Assembly (NCBI GenBank): GCA_015067375.1
Contig: SVMQ01000151.1
Span: 1 to 5,896, forward strand
DNA length: 5,896 nucleotides
Source: Oscillospiraceae bacterium
Lineage (GTDB): Bacteria; Bacillota; Clostridia; Oscillospirales; Ruminococcaceae
Reading direction: 5' to 3'
The notes beneath the pieces were generated by a model, which had not been told where the DNA came from, ran no database searches, and worked only from the letters and a program-made list of their open reading frames with translations. Every line of letters begins with the position of its first letter. Within the stretch, counting starts at the first letter, position 1. The position numbers and the translations under genes are program-made. Of this stretch, positions 1 through 5,896 are shown piece after piece.

Positions 1-1
1 C

Positions 2-1240
2 AGCTTCGAGATAGTAAGTACCAACAAAAAAGCATACGCCAAGGCGTGCCGCAAGCAGTATGACGAGCAGGATGAGGTCTACGGCAGGACGATAGTACAG
101 CGCCATGGCAGCATGATGCTCGTACAGAATCCGCCGCAGCGCAGCGTAACGCAGTCCGAGTTCGACTATGCCTACGAGCTTCCGTATATGCGCGCATATC
201 ATCCCATGTACGAAAAGGACGGCGGCGTACCTGCAATACAGGAGGTAGAGTTCTCCATTACGCATAACCGCGGCTGTTATGGCTTCTGTAACTTCTGCTC
301 CATCGCGCTGCATCAGGGCAGACGCATCCAGACGCGCAGCGAGGAATCGGTATACAACGAAGCATTGGAGCTGTCCGAAAAGCCGAACTTCAAGGGCTAC
401 ATTCACGATGTCGGCGGACCTACCGCAAACTTCCGTCAGCCGTCCTGCGCAAAGCAGGAGCAGCACGGAATGTGCAAAGGCAAAAAGTGCCTTGCACCCA
501 CGCCCTGCAAGAACCTTATCGCAGACCACAGCGACTATCTTAAGCTGCTGCGCCGTCTGCGCTCCATCAAAAAGGTGAAGAAGATTTTCATACGCTCGGG
601 CATCCGCTTTGACTACATCCTCGCCGACAAGAACAGCGAGTTCCTTGACGAGCTCGTGGAGCATCATGTCAGCGGTCAGCTCAAAGTCGCACCCGAACAC
701 GCGAGCAACAAGGTGCTTGATTACATGGGCAAGCCGCATATCGAGGTGTATGAGGAGTTTGAAAAGCGCTTTTATGCAAGCACGAAAAAGTGCGGCAAGG
801 AGCAGTATCTTGTGCCGTATCTCATGTCTTCACACCCCGGTTGTACGCTGAATGAGGCGGTGGAGCTTGCGGTATTCCTCAAAAAGCACAACATCCGCCC
901 CGAGCAGGTGCAGGACTACTATCCGACCCCGGGTACTATCTCGACAGCGATGTTCTACACGGGGCTTGACCCATACACGATGGAGCCTGTATTCGTGCCG
1001 CGCACCTCTGAGGAAAAGGCGATGCAGCGCGCATTGCTGCAATACTTCAAGCCTGACAACAGGCGTCTTGTAGAAAAAGCGCTTATCATAGCGAAGCGCC
1101 GCGACCTTATCGGTAACGGCAAGGACTGCCTGATAAAGCCTTCTGATCAGCGACCTGTCAACAGCGAAAGGAACAGGACAAATGCCAAAAGACCGCAGAA
1201 AACAGCGCCGAAGAAAAAAGCATCGGGCAAGCACAGGTAA
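2..1240 (+). CDS. YgiQ family radical SAM protein (5' end outside window)
   Basis: This is the C-terminal 412 residues of a UPF0313/YgiQ radical SAM protein. The frame is open from base 2 with no stop, so the true start lies upstream, and the ATG at 113 is internal. The radical SAM cluster motif CX3CX2C is visible as CYGFCNFC, with cysteines at bases 275, 287 and 296, inside the family-typical context HNRGC...[12 protein letters not shown]. Also typical are [35 protein letters not shown] and [21 protein letters not shown] second cysteine group (codons at 446, 473, 488, 506; spacing CX8CX4CX5C) follows the first. The C-terminal part corresponds to the DUF3362 region and ends in a lysine/arginine-rich tail. 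Full-length members are about 600-740 residues, so roughly a third is missing. The family is predicted to bind a 4Fe-4S cluster and cleave S-adenosylmethionine in the cytoplasm; its substrate is not known to me. The last 59 bp overlap the next gene, which indicates one transcript. Family assignment is very secure; function is not. Confidence 0.96.
   Translation, partial: SFEIVSTNKKAYAKACRKQYDEQDEVYGRTIVQRHGSMMLVQNPPQRSVTQSEFDYAYELPYMRAYHPMYEKDGGVPAIQEVEFSITHNRGCYGFCNFCSIALHQGRRIQTRSEESVYNEALELSEKPNFKGYIHDVGGPTANFRQPSCAKQEQHGMCKGKKCLAPTPCKNLIADHSDYLKLLRRLRSIKKVKKIFIRSGIRFDYILADKNSEFLDELVEHHVSGQLKVAPEHASNKVLDYMGKPHIEVYEEFEKRFYASTKKCGKEQYLVPYLMSSHPGCTLNEAVELAVFLKKHNIRPEQVQDYYPTPGTISTAMFYTGLDPYTMEPVFVPRTSEEKAMQRALLQYFKPDNRRLVEKALIIAKRRDLIGNGKDCLIKPSDQRPVNSERNRTNAKRPQKTAPKKKASGKHR
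1166..1172 (+). promoter_or_regulatory. Ribosome-binding site of the MBL-fold gene, inside the ygiQ end
   Basis: GAAAGGA lies 9 nt before the ATG at 1182, within the coding sequence of the YgiQ gene. It supports translation from 1182 and therefore a real 59-bp gene overlap. A second AGGA at 1175-1178 is too close to the start to be the main site. Confidence 0.7.
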
Positions 1241-2183
1241 TCCGTTTCTTTTTGGCTTTCTCACCGCTGTCCTACTGTTTTCATTAGTGTTTTTTATCAA
1301 TGAAAACTATCTTCATTTTGAGTCTATACCTACTGTAAGACAGCTTGCACAGCGGCTTGGTCTTGTTCAGCGCCCCGATATAACAGTCGAGCAGGATGAG
1401 ATAGCTGTTCATTTCATAGATGTAGGGCAGGGTGATTGCACGCTGATAAAGACACCAGATAAAAATATGCTGATCGACTGCGGCGAGCGCACTGAGGCTG
1501 CTACTGTTGTCGCATATCTTCGCGATTTCGGCGTGACGCGGCTGGACTATGTGCTGGTATCTCATCAGCACTCCGACCACATGGGCGGCATGGCACAGAT
1601 ACTCCGCTCCTTTGAAATAGGCGAATTTATCATGCCTGAGATACCTGAGGATATGATACCAACCGCGGATTTTTACAGCGATACGCTTGACGTTATCGAG
1701 CAGAAAGGTATCGATGCCGTGTATGCTGAGGTGGGTCGTGAGATAGCCCTTAGCGAGGGTACTGTATTGCAGCTTATCGGGCCTGTCGGCAGTGATTATG
1801 ACGACCTTAACAGCTATTCTGTAGTTGCAAGGCTGGTGAGCGGTAATTACAGCTTCCTCTTCACAGGTGATATGGAAAAGGATGCGGAGCGCGAGATGAC
1901 AGATGCTTGGATAGACATCAAAGCTGACGTACTAAAAGTAGCACATCACGGAAGCTCCACTTCAAGCTCGGATGAATTTATATGGCGCGTAAGACCTGAG
2001 TACGCTGTTTTCAGCGTGGGCAGGGATAATTCTTACGGTCATCCTACCGATGAAGTCATAGAGCGTATCATGGCGACGGGATGTGAGATGTTGACCACGA
2101 TGCAATATGGAGATATCGTGTTCGTCACTGACGGAAATGAGCTGAAGCTGGTAACAACAAAGGGAGGCGCAGACGCGGCATGA
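1182..2183 (+). CDS. Membrane-anchored ComEC/Rec2-like metallo-beta-lactamase-fold protein
   Basis: This 333-residue protein resembles the MBL domain of the DNA-uptake protein ComEC/Rec2 but lacks the ComEC channel and OB-fold regions. The first 15 residues carry ten Lys/Arg and one acidic residue. One hydrophobic segment follows at about 21-40, then a linker to about residue 70 and the MBL domain at about 74-325. Visible motifs are HFIDVGQGD (77-85), LIDCG (97-101), the metal-binding HxHxDH as [10 protein letters not shown] (127-136), FTGD (227-230; bridging Asp230), [15 protein letters not shown] (252-266) and YGHP (285-288). The set of metal ligands looks complete, so it is probably an active two-metal hydrolase, perhaps a nuclease or phosphodiesterase; the substrate is unknown. 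The RTD motif I expect near the end of ComEC-type domains reads TTM here. By the positive-inside rule the catalytic domain should lie outside the cytoplasm. The start is backed by GAAAGGA 9 nt upstream. The gene overlaps the YgiQ gene by 59 bp and the DUF3006 gene by 4 bp. Calling it ComEC would be wrong, since only one of its domains is present. Confidence 0.93.
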   Translation: MPKDRRKQRRRKKHRASTGNPFLFGFLTAVLLFSLVFFINENYLHFESIPTVRQLAQRLGLVQRPDITVEQDEIAVHFIDVGQGDCTLIKTPDKNMLIDCGERTEAATVVAYLRDFGVTRLDYVLVSHQHSDHMGGMAQILRSFEIGEFIMPEIPEDMIPTADFYSDTLDVIEQKGIDAVYAEVGREIALSEGTVLQLIGPVGSDYDDLNSYSVVARLVSGNYSFLFTGDMEKDAEREMTDAWIDIKADVLKVAHHGSSTSSSDEFIWRVRPEYAVFSVGRDNSYGHPTDEVIERIMATGCEMLTTMQYGDIVFVTDGNELKLVTTKGGADAA

Positions 2184-2395
2184 TGATAGTTGACAGGATA
2201 GAAAGCGGTAAAGCTGTTGTCTTGCAGCAGGACGGCAAAGTATTGAATATAGACCTTGAAAACCTCCCAGATGGCATTCGTGAGGGAAGCGTGCTGAAGC
2301 TGACAGAAAACGGATTTCAGCTTGATATCACGACTGAAAAAGCACGACGAAAGACTGCTGCAATAAGGACGAAATTGCTATTCAAGAAGAAATGA
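2180..2395 (+). CDS. DUF3006 family small protein
   Basis: A 71-residue protein matching the DUF3006 pattern: an N-terminal [14 protein letters not shown], a short beta-rich domain to about residue 50 including LPDGIREGSVL (29-39), then a basic helix (about 52-70) with the TEKARRK element and a lysine-rich end. It has no signal peptide or membrane segment, so it is expected in the cytoplasm. Its ATG overlaps the TGA of the MBL gene as ATGA, the usual sign of translational coupling. AGGGAGG (2161-2167) is 12 nt before this ATG and even further from the second ATG at 2183, so 2180 is the preferred start. DUF3006 genes often sit beside or are fused to ComEC-like MBL genes in Firmicutes, which suggests a shared role, but no biochemical function is established to my knowledge. 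A terminator follows 6 nt after its stop. Confidence 0.88.
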   Translation: MMIVDRIESGKAVVLQQDGKVLNIDLENLPDGIREGSVLKLTENGFQLDITTEKARRKTAAIRTKLLFKKK

Positions 2396-2401
2396 TATAC
2401 T

Positions 2402-2428
2402 AAGAGGCGGATACATCATCCGCCTTTT
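2402..2428 (+). terminator. Intrinsic terminator of the ygiQ-MBL-DUF3006 operon
   Basis: AGGCGGAT (2405-2412) pairs perfectly with ATCCGCCT (2418-2425) around the 5-nt loop ACATC. The stem can extend outward with A-T and G-U pairs (2402-2404 with 2426-2428). The T-tract is short (TTTT, 2425-2428) and its first bases are also part of the stem. It begins 6 nt after the DUF3006 stop codon. Confidence 0.85.
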
Positions 2429-2467
2429 CGTCAAACTGCACAAAACCGACCGCTCCGATTGCACAAA

Positions 2468-2505
2468 TACAAGTAAAACCACGTTTTTTCGGTTATCGAC
2501 TTGTA
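2468..2505 (+). repeat. Inverted repeat overlapping the typA -35 element (possible operator)
   Basis: TACAAGT (2468-2474) and ACTTGTA (2499-2505) form a perfect 7-bp inverted repeat. Inside it, AACC (2477-2480) faces GGTT (2491-2494) around a T-rich 10-nt loop, so the strand could fold as an interrupted hairpin. The right arm covers most of the -35 hexamer TTGTAG at 2501-2506. This is where a repressor site would be expected, but no regulator is identified and a 7-bp repeat can arise by chance. Confidence 0.35.
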
Positions 2506-2529
2506 GCAGTGCGAAAAAAGTAGTATAAT
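2501..2529 (+). promoter_or_regulatory. Sigma-A type promoter of typA
   Basis: The -10 is a perfect TATAAT at 2524-2529. Exactly 17 nt upstream is TTGTAG (2501-2506), which keeps the TTG of the -35 consensus but matches only 3 of 6 bases. Transcription should start near 2536, giving an untranslated leader of about 40 nt before typA. Its place just after the terminator of the upstream operon supports an independent typA transcript. Confidence 0.8.
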
Positions 2530-2561
2530 AATCAGTGGCGAATTTTCAGAATAAATAATAG

Positions 2562-2570
2562 AAAGAGATG
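2562..2570 (+). promoter_or_regulatory. Ribosome-binding site that favours the TTG start of typA
   Basis: AAAGAGATG at 2562-2570 matches the SD consensus AAGGAGGTG at seven of nine positions. Its core is about 8 nt before the TTG at 2577, which is good spacing. The ATG at 2568 lies inside this element, so it would have its ribosome-binding site directly against the start codon. Confidence 0.55.
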
Positions 2571-2576
2571 TTGAGA

Positions 2577-4403
2577 TTGAAAAGAGATGACTTAAGGAAT
2601 ATTGCCATCATCGCCCACGTTGACCACGGCAAGACTACGCTGGTTGACGAGATGCTAAAGCAGGGCGGCGCATTCCGCGATAATCAGGTCGTAAACGACA
2701 GAGTAATGGACAGCAACGATATCGAGCGTGAGCGCGGTATCACCATCCTTGCAAAGAATACAGCGTGTATGTACAAAGGCGTGAAGATAAACATCGTCGA
2801 CACCCCAGGCCATGCCGATTTCGGCGGAGAGGTAGAGCGTATCCTCAAGATGGTAAACGGCGTATTGCTGCTTGTCGATTCTTTTGAGGGTACTATGCCT
2901 CAGACGCGCTTCGTACTTCAGAAGGCACTTGAGCTTGGTCACAAGATAATCGTTGTTGTAAACAAGACCGACCGTCCCGATGCACGTAACAAGGAAGTAG
3001 TTGACGAGGTGCTTGAGCTGCTGCTCGACCTTGACGCTACCGAGGAGCAGATAGACAGCCCTGTAGTATTCTGCTCGGGCAGAATGGGCGTTGCATCCTT
3101 CTCGCCCGACCACATGGGCACAGATTTCAAACCGCTGTTCGACAAGATAGTTGAGCATATCGATCCTCCCGAGGGCGATGATGAGGGCGAGCTTCAGGTG
3201 CTTGTTTCTTCCATCGACTACAACGAGTATGTCGGCAGGATAGCTATTGGTCGTATCGAGCGCGGCGTTATGAAGCAGAATCAGGAGGTAATGGTGTGCG
3301 ATCACCTTGGCAGAACAGACCCGTTCAAGTCCAAGATCGTTTCGCTGTATCAGTTCGAGGGTCTTGGCAAAACACCCGTACAGGAAGCTAAGGTCGGCGA
3401 TATCGTGTGCTTCTCGGGTATCGAGGGCGTTACCATCGGTCAGACTATTACATCCGTTAACTGCCCCGAGCCGCTGCCCTTTGTAAAGATCTCTGAGCCT
3501 ACCGTGGAGATGACCTTCTCCGTAAACACCAGCCCCTTTGCAGGCAGAGAGGGCAAGTTCGTTACCTCCCGTCAGATAAGAGAGCGCCTGCAGCGCGAGT
3601 TGTTAAAGGATGTATCTCTTCGCGTTACTGACAGCGACACGCTTGACGCGTTCAACGTAGCAGGCAGAGGCGAGATGCACCTGTCCATCCTTATCGAGAA
3701 TATGCGCCGCGAGGGCTATGAGCTGTCCGTCAGCACACCGCGCGTACTCTACAAGGAGATAGACGGCGTAAAGTGCGAGCCTGTAGAACGCCTTGTTATA
3801 GATGTTCCCGAGGCAGCAGTCGGCTCTGTTATGGAGAAGATAGGTCAACGCAAGGGTGAGATGACCGATATGCAGCCCATCGGCAACCGCACAAAGCTTG
3901 AGTTCCTTATCCCGTCGAGAGGTCTGTTCGGCTACAGAAGTGAATTCATGACCGACACCAAGGGCGAGGGTATCATGAACTCCGTATTCGACAGCTACCA
4001 GCCTTATTTCGGTGATATCCCGAGAAGAACTGTCGGCTCGCTCGTAGCGTGGGAGGACGGTCAGGCTATCACCTACGGTCTGTTCAATGCGCAGGAGCGC
4101 GGTACATTGTTCATCGGCGCAGGCGTACCTGTGTACGAGGGCATGATCGTCGGCGTATCCCCCAAGGCAGGCGATATCGTAGTTAACGTGTGCAAGAAGA
4201 AGCACCTCACAAATACGCGTGCAAGCGGCTCTGACGACGCGCTGCACCTTATTCCGCCCAAGGTCATGAGCCTTGAAGAGAGCCTTGAGTTCATCCAGGA
4301 CGACGAGCTTGTTGAGGTAACACCCAAGAGCATCCGCATCCGCAAGGTCATCCTTGAGCGCGACCTGCGCCTCAAGGCAGAAGCAAAGAGCAAGAAGCAA
4401 TAA
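2577..4403 (+). CDS. typA: TypA/BipA ribosome-associated translational GTPase
   Basis: TypA/BipA is a GTPase of the EF-G/LepA class that binds the 70S ribosome and helps 50S assembly and stress or cold adaptation; it acts in the cytoplasm. Counted from the upstream ATG at 2568 (611 residues), the GTPase motifs are G1 AHVDHGKT (16-23), G2 ERERGIT (53-59), G3 DTPGHADF (78-85), G4 NKTD (132-135) and G5 around CSGRMG (169-174). A beta-barrel domain II (about 207-300) follows, then EF-G III/V-like domains (for example [22 protein letters not shown] and [18 protein letters not shown], quoted here only as landmarks), and the TypA-specific C-terminal domain with a basic tail. Length is normal for the family (about 605-615). 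I place the start at TTG 2577 because the protein then begins [20 protein letters not shown], like clostridial TypA, and the SD is well spaced; the alternative ATG 2568 adds only three residues (MLR before the next Leu). It has its own promoter and is followed by a hairpin terminator. Confidence 0.97.
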   Translation: MKRDDLRNIAIIAHVDHGKTTLVDEMLKQGGAFRDNQVVNDRVMDSNDIERERGITILAKNTACMYKGVKINIVDTPGHADFGGEVERILKMVNGVLLLVDSFEGTMPQTRFVLQKALELGHKIIVVVNKTDRPDARNKEVVDEVLELLLDLDATEEQIDSPVVFCSGRMGVASFSPDHMGTDFKPLFDKIVEHIDPPEGDDEGELQVLVSSIDYNEYVGRIAIGRIERGVMKQNQEVMVCDHLGRTDPFKSKIVSLYQFEGLGKTPVQEAKVGDIVCFSGIEGVTIGQTITSVNCPEPLPFVKISEPTVEMTFSVNTSPFAGREGKFVTSRQIRERLQRELLKDVSLRVTDSDTLDAFNVAGRGEMHLSILIENMRREGYELSVSTPRVLYKEIDGVKCEPVERLVIDVPEAAVGSVMEKIGQRKGEMTDMQPIGNRTKLEFLIPSRGLFGYRSEFMTDTKGEGIMNSVFDSYQPYFGDIPRRTVGSLVAWEDGQAITYGLFNAQERGTLFIGAGVPVYEGMIVGVSPKAGDIVVNVCKKKHLTNTRASGSDDALHLIPPKVMSLEESLEFIQDDELVEVTPKSIRIRKVILERDLRLKAEAKSKKQ

Positions 4404-4409
4404 TTCCAT

Positions 4410-4446
4410 GCCGTACCTGTCGAAAACGATCGGTACGGCTGTTTTT
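4410..4446 (+). terminator. Terminator-like hairpin after typA, in the MATE gene leader
   Basis: GCCGTACC (4410-4417) pairs perfectly with GGTACGGC (4432-4439). Inside, TCG (4420-4422) pairs with CGA (4427-4429) over an AAAA tetraloop, with a 2x2 internal loop between the two stems. TGTTTTT follows directly, giving a T-tract at 4442-4446. It starts 6 nt after the typA stop, as expected for an intrinsic terminator. Unusually, the SD of the MATE gene begins just one base after the T-tract, so the same element may act as an attenuator for the downstream gene. Confidence 0.78.
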
Positions 4447-4447
4447 C

Positions 4448-4452
4448 GAGGT
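4448..4452 (+). promoter_or_regulatory. Ribosome-binding site of the MATE gene
   Basis: GAGGT is 6 nt before the ATG at 4459. It fixes this ATG as the start and argues against longer in-frame starts upstream (ATG at 4354 or 4408), which would overlap typA or the terminator hairpin. Confidence 0.7.
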
Positions 4453-4458
4453 CGTGTT

Positions 4459-5802
4459 ATGGCAAAAGACTTGACAAAGGGCGCGGTAACGCCGCTGCTG
4501 CTGAAATTCTCATTACCTCTGCTTATCAGTGTAGTGTTTCAACAGCTCTACAGTATAGCTGACAGCGTTATCGCAGGCAACTTCATCAACAAGGACGCGC
4601 TTGCCGCCATCGGCGCATCCTACCCGATAACCATGATATTCCTGTCCATCGGCACAGGCATGAACATAGGCTGCTCCGTTGTTATTTCGACATTCTTCGG
4701 CGCAAAGGATATCAGAAGCATGAAAACGGCGGTGTTCACATCGCTCATATCCAGCCTTACGCTTGCGTTGATACTGTCGGTAGTTGGCTTCGCTACCAGC
4801 GGGTTGTTCTTAAGGCTGCTCGGCACTGATATCGCGCTGATGAAAGACGCGCATAGTTATCTCAATATCTACGCATTCGGACTGGTATTCCTATTTATAT
4901 ATAACATTTGTACGGGCATCTTCACAGCGCTCGGTGACTCCAAAACTCCGCTGTATTTTCTTATCGGCTCTTCCATCGGAAACATTCTGCTTGATCTCCT
5001 TTTCGTCGTGGTCATCCCGTTGGGAGTAGCAGGTACAGCCTGGGCTACGTTCATCTGTCAGGGTGTCTGCTCGGTGCTTGCTTTCATCGTACTGATGCGT
5101 AGAGTAAGCGCAATAAAATGCGATAGTTTCCGCTATTTCGACTTGCGTATGCTTGGTAAGATATCCACGCTGTCAGTGCCAAGCATATTGCAGCAGAGCT
5201 TTGTATCAGTCGGCAACCTGTTCATACAGGGGCTCGTCAACTCCTGCGGCATAGATGTCATGGCAGGCTACTCCTCCGCGATAAAGCTCAACACCTTTGC
5301 TGTTACCTGCTTCGGAACGATAGGAAACAGCGTTTCCAGCTTTTCCGCGCAGAACACAGGCGCCCTTGAATACGACCGCGTGCGGAAGGGCTACAAGACA
5401 GGCTCGCTGCTTGCTGTAGGCATAGCGGCAGTGTTCTCACTGGTATACGTCATCTTTGCCGAGAGTCTTATCTATATATTTATGGACAGCGCCGATGCGA
5501 ACAACGTCAATGCCGCAGAAGCGGGCAGGCAGTTCCTTACTATAGTGTCGCCGTTCTTTGTCACCGTCGGACTGAAACTGAATTCCGACGGTGTGCTTAG
5601 GGGCTGCGGCAACATTAAGGCGTTCATGATAACCACATTCTCTGATCTCGTGCTGAGGGTCGCATTCGCATTCCTGCTGTGTCCTCACTACGGCGCGATG
5701 GGTATATGGCTGTCGTGGCCTGTCGGATGGACGATATCCGCAATAATGTCGAACCTGTTGTACTACCGCCACCAGCGCACAAAAATGAAGATCTCGCAAT
5801 AA
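4459..5802 (+). CDS. MATE family multidrug/cation efflux transporter
   Basis: A 447-residue, highly hydrophobic protein of the MATE (multidrug and toxin extrusion) family, a Na+ or H+ coupled antiporter of the cytoplasmic membrane that exports organic cations, drugs or metabolites. About twelve membrane segments can be placed (roughly 14-34, 52-76, 92-115, 132-157, 165-186, 190-213, 236-260, 277-298, 314-340, 356-378, 385-408, 412-435), as two six-helix MatE halves. Family landmarks are the N-terminal DLTKGAVTPLLLKFSLPLL, FQQLYSIADSVIAGNFI with Asp35 in helix 1 (the position of the ion-coupling Asp of NorM-type proteins), ALAAIGASYPI, FGAKD (80-84), TALGDSKTPL (156-165), GNILLDLLFV with Asp179 in helix 5, GVAGTAWAT, and LQQSFVSVGNLFIQGLVN in helix 7. 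Length is normal for the family. Substrate cannot be inferred. The gene has no clear promoter of its own between typA and its start, so it probably depends on readthrough of the hairpin at 4410-4446. A strong terminator follows the stop. Confidence 0.95.
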   Translation: MAKDLTKGAVTPLLLKFSLPLLISVVFQQLYSIADSVIAGNFINKDALAAIGASYPITMIFLSIGTGMNIGCSVVISTFFGAKDIRSMKTAVFTSLISSLTLALILSVVGFATSGLFLRLLGTDIALMKDAHSYLNIYAFGLVFLFIYNICTGIFTALGDSKTPLYFLIGSSIGNILLDLLFVVVIPLGVAGTAWATFICQGVCSVLAFIVLMRRVSAIKCDSFRYFDLRMLGKISTLSVPSILQQSFVSVGNLFIQGLVNSCGIDVMAGYSSAIKLNTFAVTCFGTIGNSVSSFSAQNTGALEYDRVRKGYKTGSLLAVGIAAVFSLVYVIFAESLIYIFMDSADANNVNAAEAGRQFLTIVSPFFVTVGLKLNSDGVLRGCGNIKAFMITTFSDLVLRVAFAFLLCPHYGAMGIWLSWPVGWTISAIMSNLLYYRHQRTKMKISQ

Positions 5803-5805
5803 AAC

Positions 5806-5847
5806 ATCACCGCCTGTCGAGTTTTGGCAGGCGGCGATCATTTTTTT
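5806..5847 (+). terminator. Intrinsic terminator after the MATE gene
   Basis: CCGCCTG (5810-5816) pairs with CAGGCGG (5828-5834). The stem extends outward past one A/C mismatch by ATC/GAT (5806-5808 with 5836-5838), and inward by wobble and A-T pairs. A run of seven T follows at 5841-5847. It begins 3 nt after the stop codon. It is the strongest terminator in the window. Confidence 0.9.
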
Positions 5848-5866
5848 CGTTTTACTGAAAAAGCGG

Positions 5867-5895
5867 TTGCAATTTCCTGTGTTTTGTGGTAAAAT
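5867..5895 (+). promoter_or_regulatory. Sigma-A promoter with extended -10 for a gene beyond the window
   Basis: TTGCAA (5867-5872) and TAAAAT (5890-5895) are separated by exactly 17 nt. The -10 is preceded by TGG (5887-5889), the extended -10 TGn motif. It lies 20 nt after the T-tract of the preceding terminator, a natural position for the start of the next transcription unit on the + strand. The gene it serves is outside the window. Confidence 0.75.
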
Positions 5896-5896
5896 A

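Noticed and set aside
113..115. ATG at 113 as the start of the radical SAM gene
   Set aside because: The same frame is open to the window edge and the upstream residues (for example [17 protein letters not shown]) fit a continuing YgiQ protein; starting at 113 would remove the family's N-terminal region.
279..1073. Short + strand open frames inside ygiQ (279-578, 609-851, 852-1073)
   Set aside because: They are alternate-frame shadows rich in Ser, Arg, Thr and Pro, with no SD and no recognisable domain.
830..1300. 156-codon open frame on the - strand across the ygiQ/MBL junction
   Set aside because: It overlaps two well-supported + strand genes and its translation has no recognisable motif.
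1182..2183. Assignment of the MBL gene as comEC
   Set aside because: Full ComEC has a multi-helix competence channel and an OB fold; this protein has a single membrane segment and only the MBL domain.
2396..2567. Riboswitch or small RNA gene between the DUF3006 gene and typA
   Set aside because: After the terminator and promoter are accounted for, the typA leader is only about 40 nt and A-rich with no stable fold, and I see no conserved riboswitch core.
2655..3305. 216-codon open frame on the - strand opposite typA
   Set aside because: It is antisense to the conserved GTPase domain of typA, with no family resemblance and no SD or promoter I could see.
3603..4409. 268-codon open frame on the - strand opposite typA
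   Set aside because: It lies wholly antisense to a clearly conserved gene, has no recognisable domain, and its composition is what complementing typA codons would give.
4354..4458. Upstream extension of the MATE gene to the ATG at 4354
   Set aside because: The extra 35 residues are hydrophilic, unlike MATE N-termini, are read from the typA end and the terminator hairpin, and lack an SD. The ATG at 4459 has GAGGT at 6 nt and starts the family-typical MAKDLTKG.
5437..5841. 134-codon open frame on the - strand opposite the MATE gene end
   Set aside because: It would start inside the MATE terminator, is antisense to conserved transporter sequence, and resembles no family.

Overview
The window looks like ordinary chromosomal sequence from a Gram-positive, low-to-mid GC member of the Clostridia. 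A Ruminococcus-like (Oscillospiraceae) genome is my best guess. The reasons are the clostridial style of the YgiQ, TypA and MATE proteins, the ComEC-type metallo-beta-lactamase (MBL) gene paired with a DUF3006 gene, frequent ATA isoleucine codons, SD-led starts and classical sigma-A promoters. The genus is an inference from general resemblance. All genes lie on the + strand, and I see no mobile element, tRNA, rRNA or CRISPR array.

Layout. (1) Bases 2-2395 are the end of an operon: the 3' two-thirds of a YgiQ-type radical SAM gene, a membrane-anchored ComEC-like MBL-fold gene overlapping it by 59 bp, and a small DUF3006 gene overlapping the MBL gene by 4 bp. A clear intrinsic terminator at about 2402-2428 closes it. 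(2) The gap 2396-2567 holds this terminator and a good sigma-A promoter (TTGTAG, 17 nt, TATAAT) whose -35 overlaps one arm of a perfect 7-bp inverted repeat. The promoter drives typA (BipA), which probably starts at a TTG (2577) rather than at the ATG nine bases upstream. (3) typA is followed by a hairpin with a T-tract (4410-4446) that nearly touches the Shine-Dalgarno of a MATE-family multidrug/cation antiporter gene (4459-5802). The MATE gene therefore has either a leaky terminator or an attenuator in its leader. (4) A strong terminator (5806-5847) ends the MATE gene, and a well-formed extended -10 promoter (5867-5895) at the window edge serves a + strand gene outside.

Functional links. 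The MBL and DUF3006 genes are probably a functional pair. Co-transcription with ygiQ is supported by the overlaps, but a joint function is not known. TypA (ribosome-associated GTPase) and the MATE exporter are unrelated proteins that may share transcription by readthrough.

I did not find a convincing undescribed system. The points most worth a second look are the MBL/DUF3006 pair with its predicted opposite-side topology, the overlap that encodes basic peptides in two frames, the typA start and promoter architecture, and the hairpin on the MATE ribosome-binding site.
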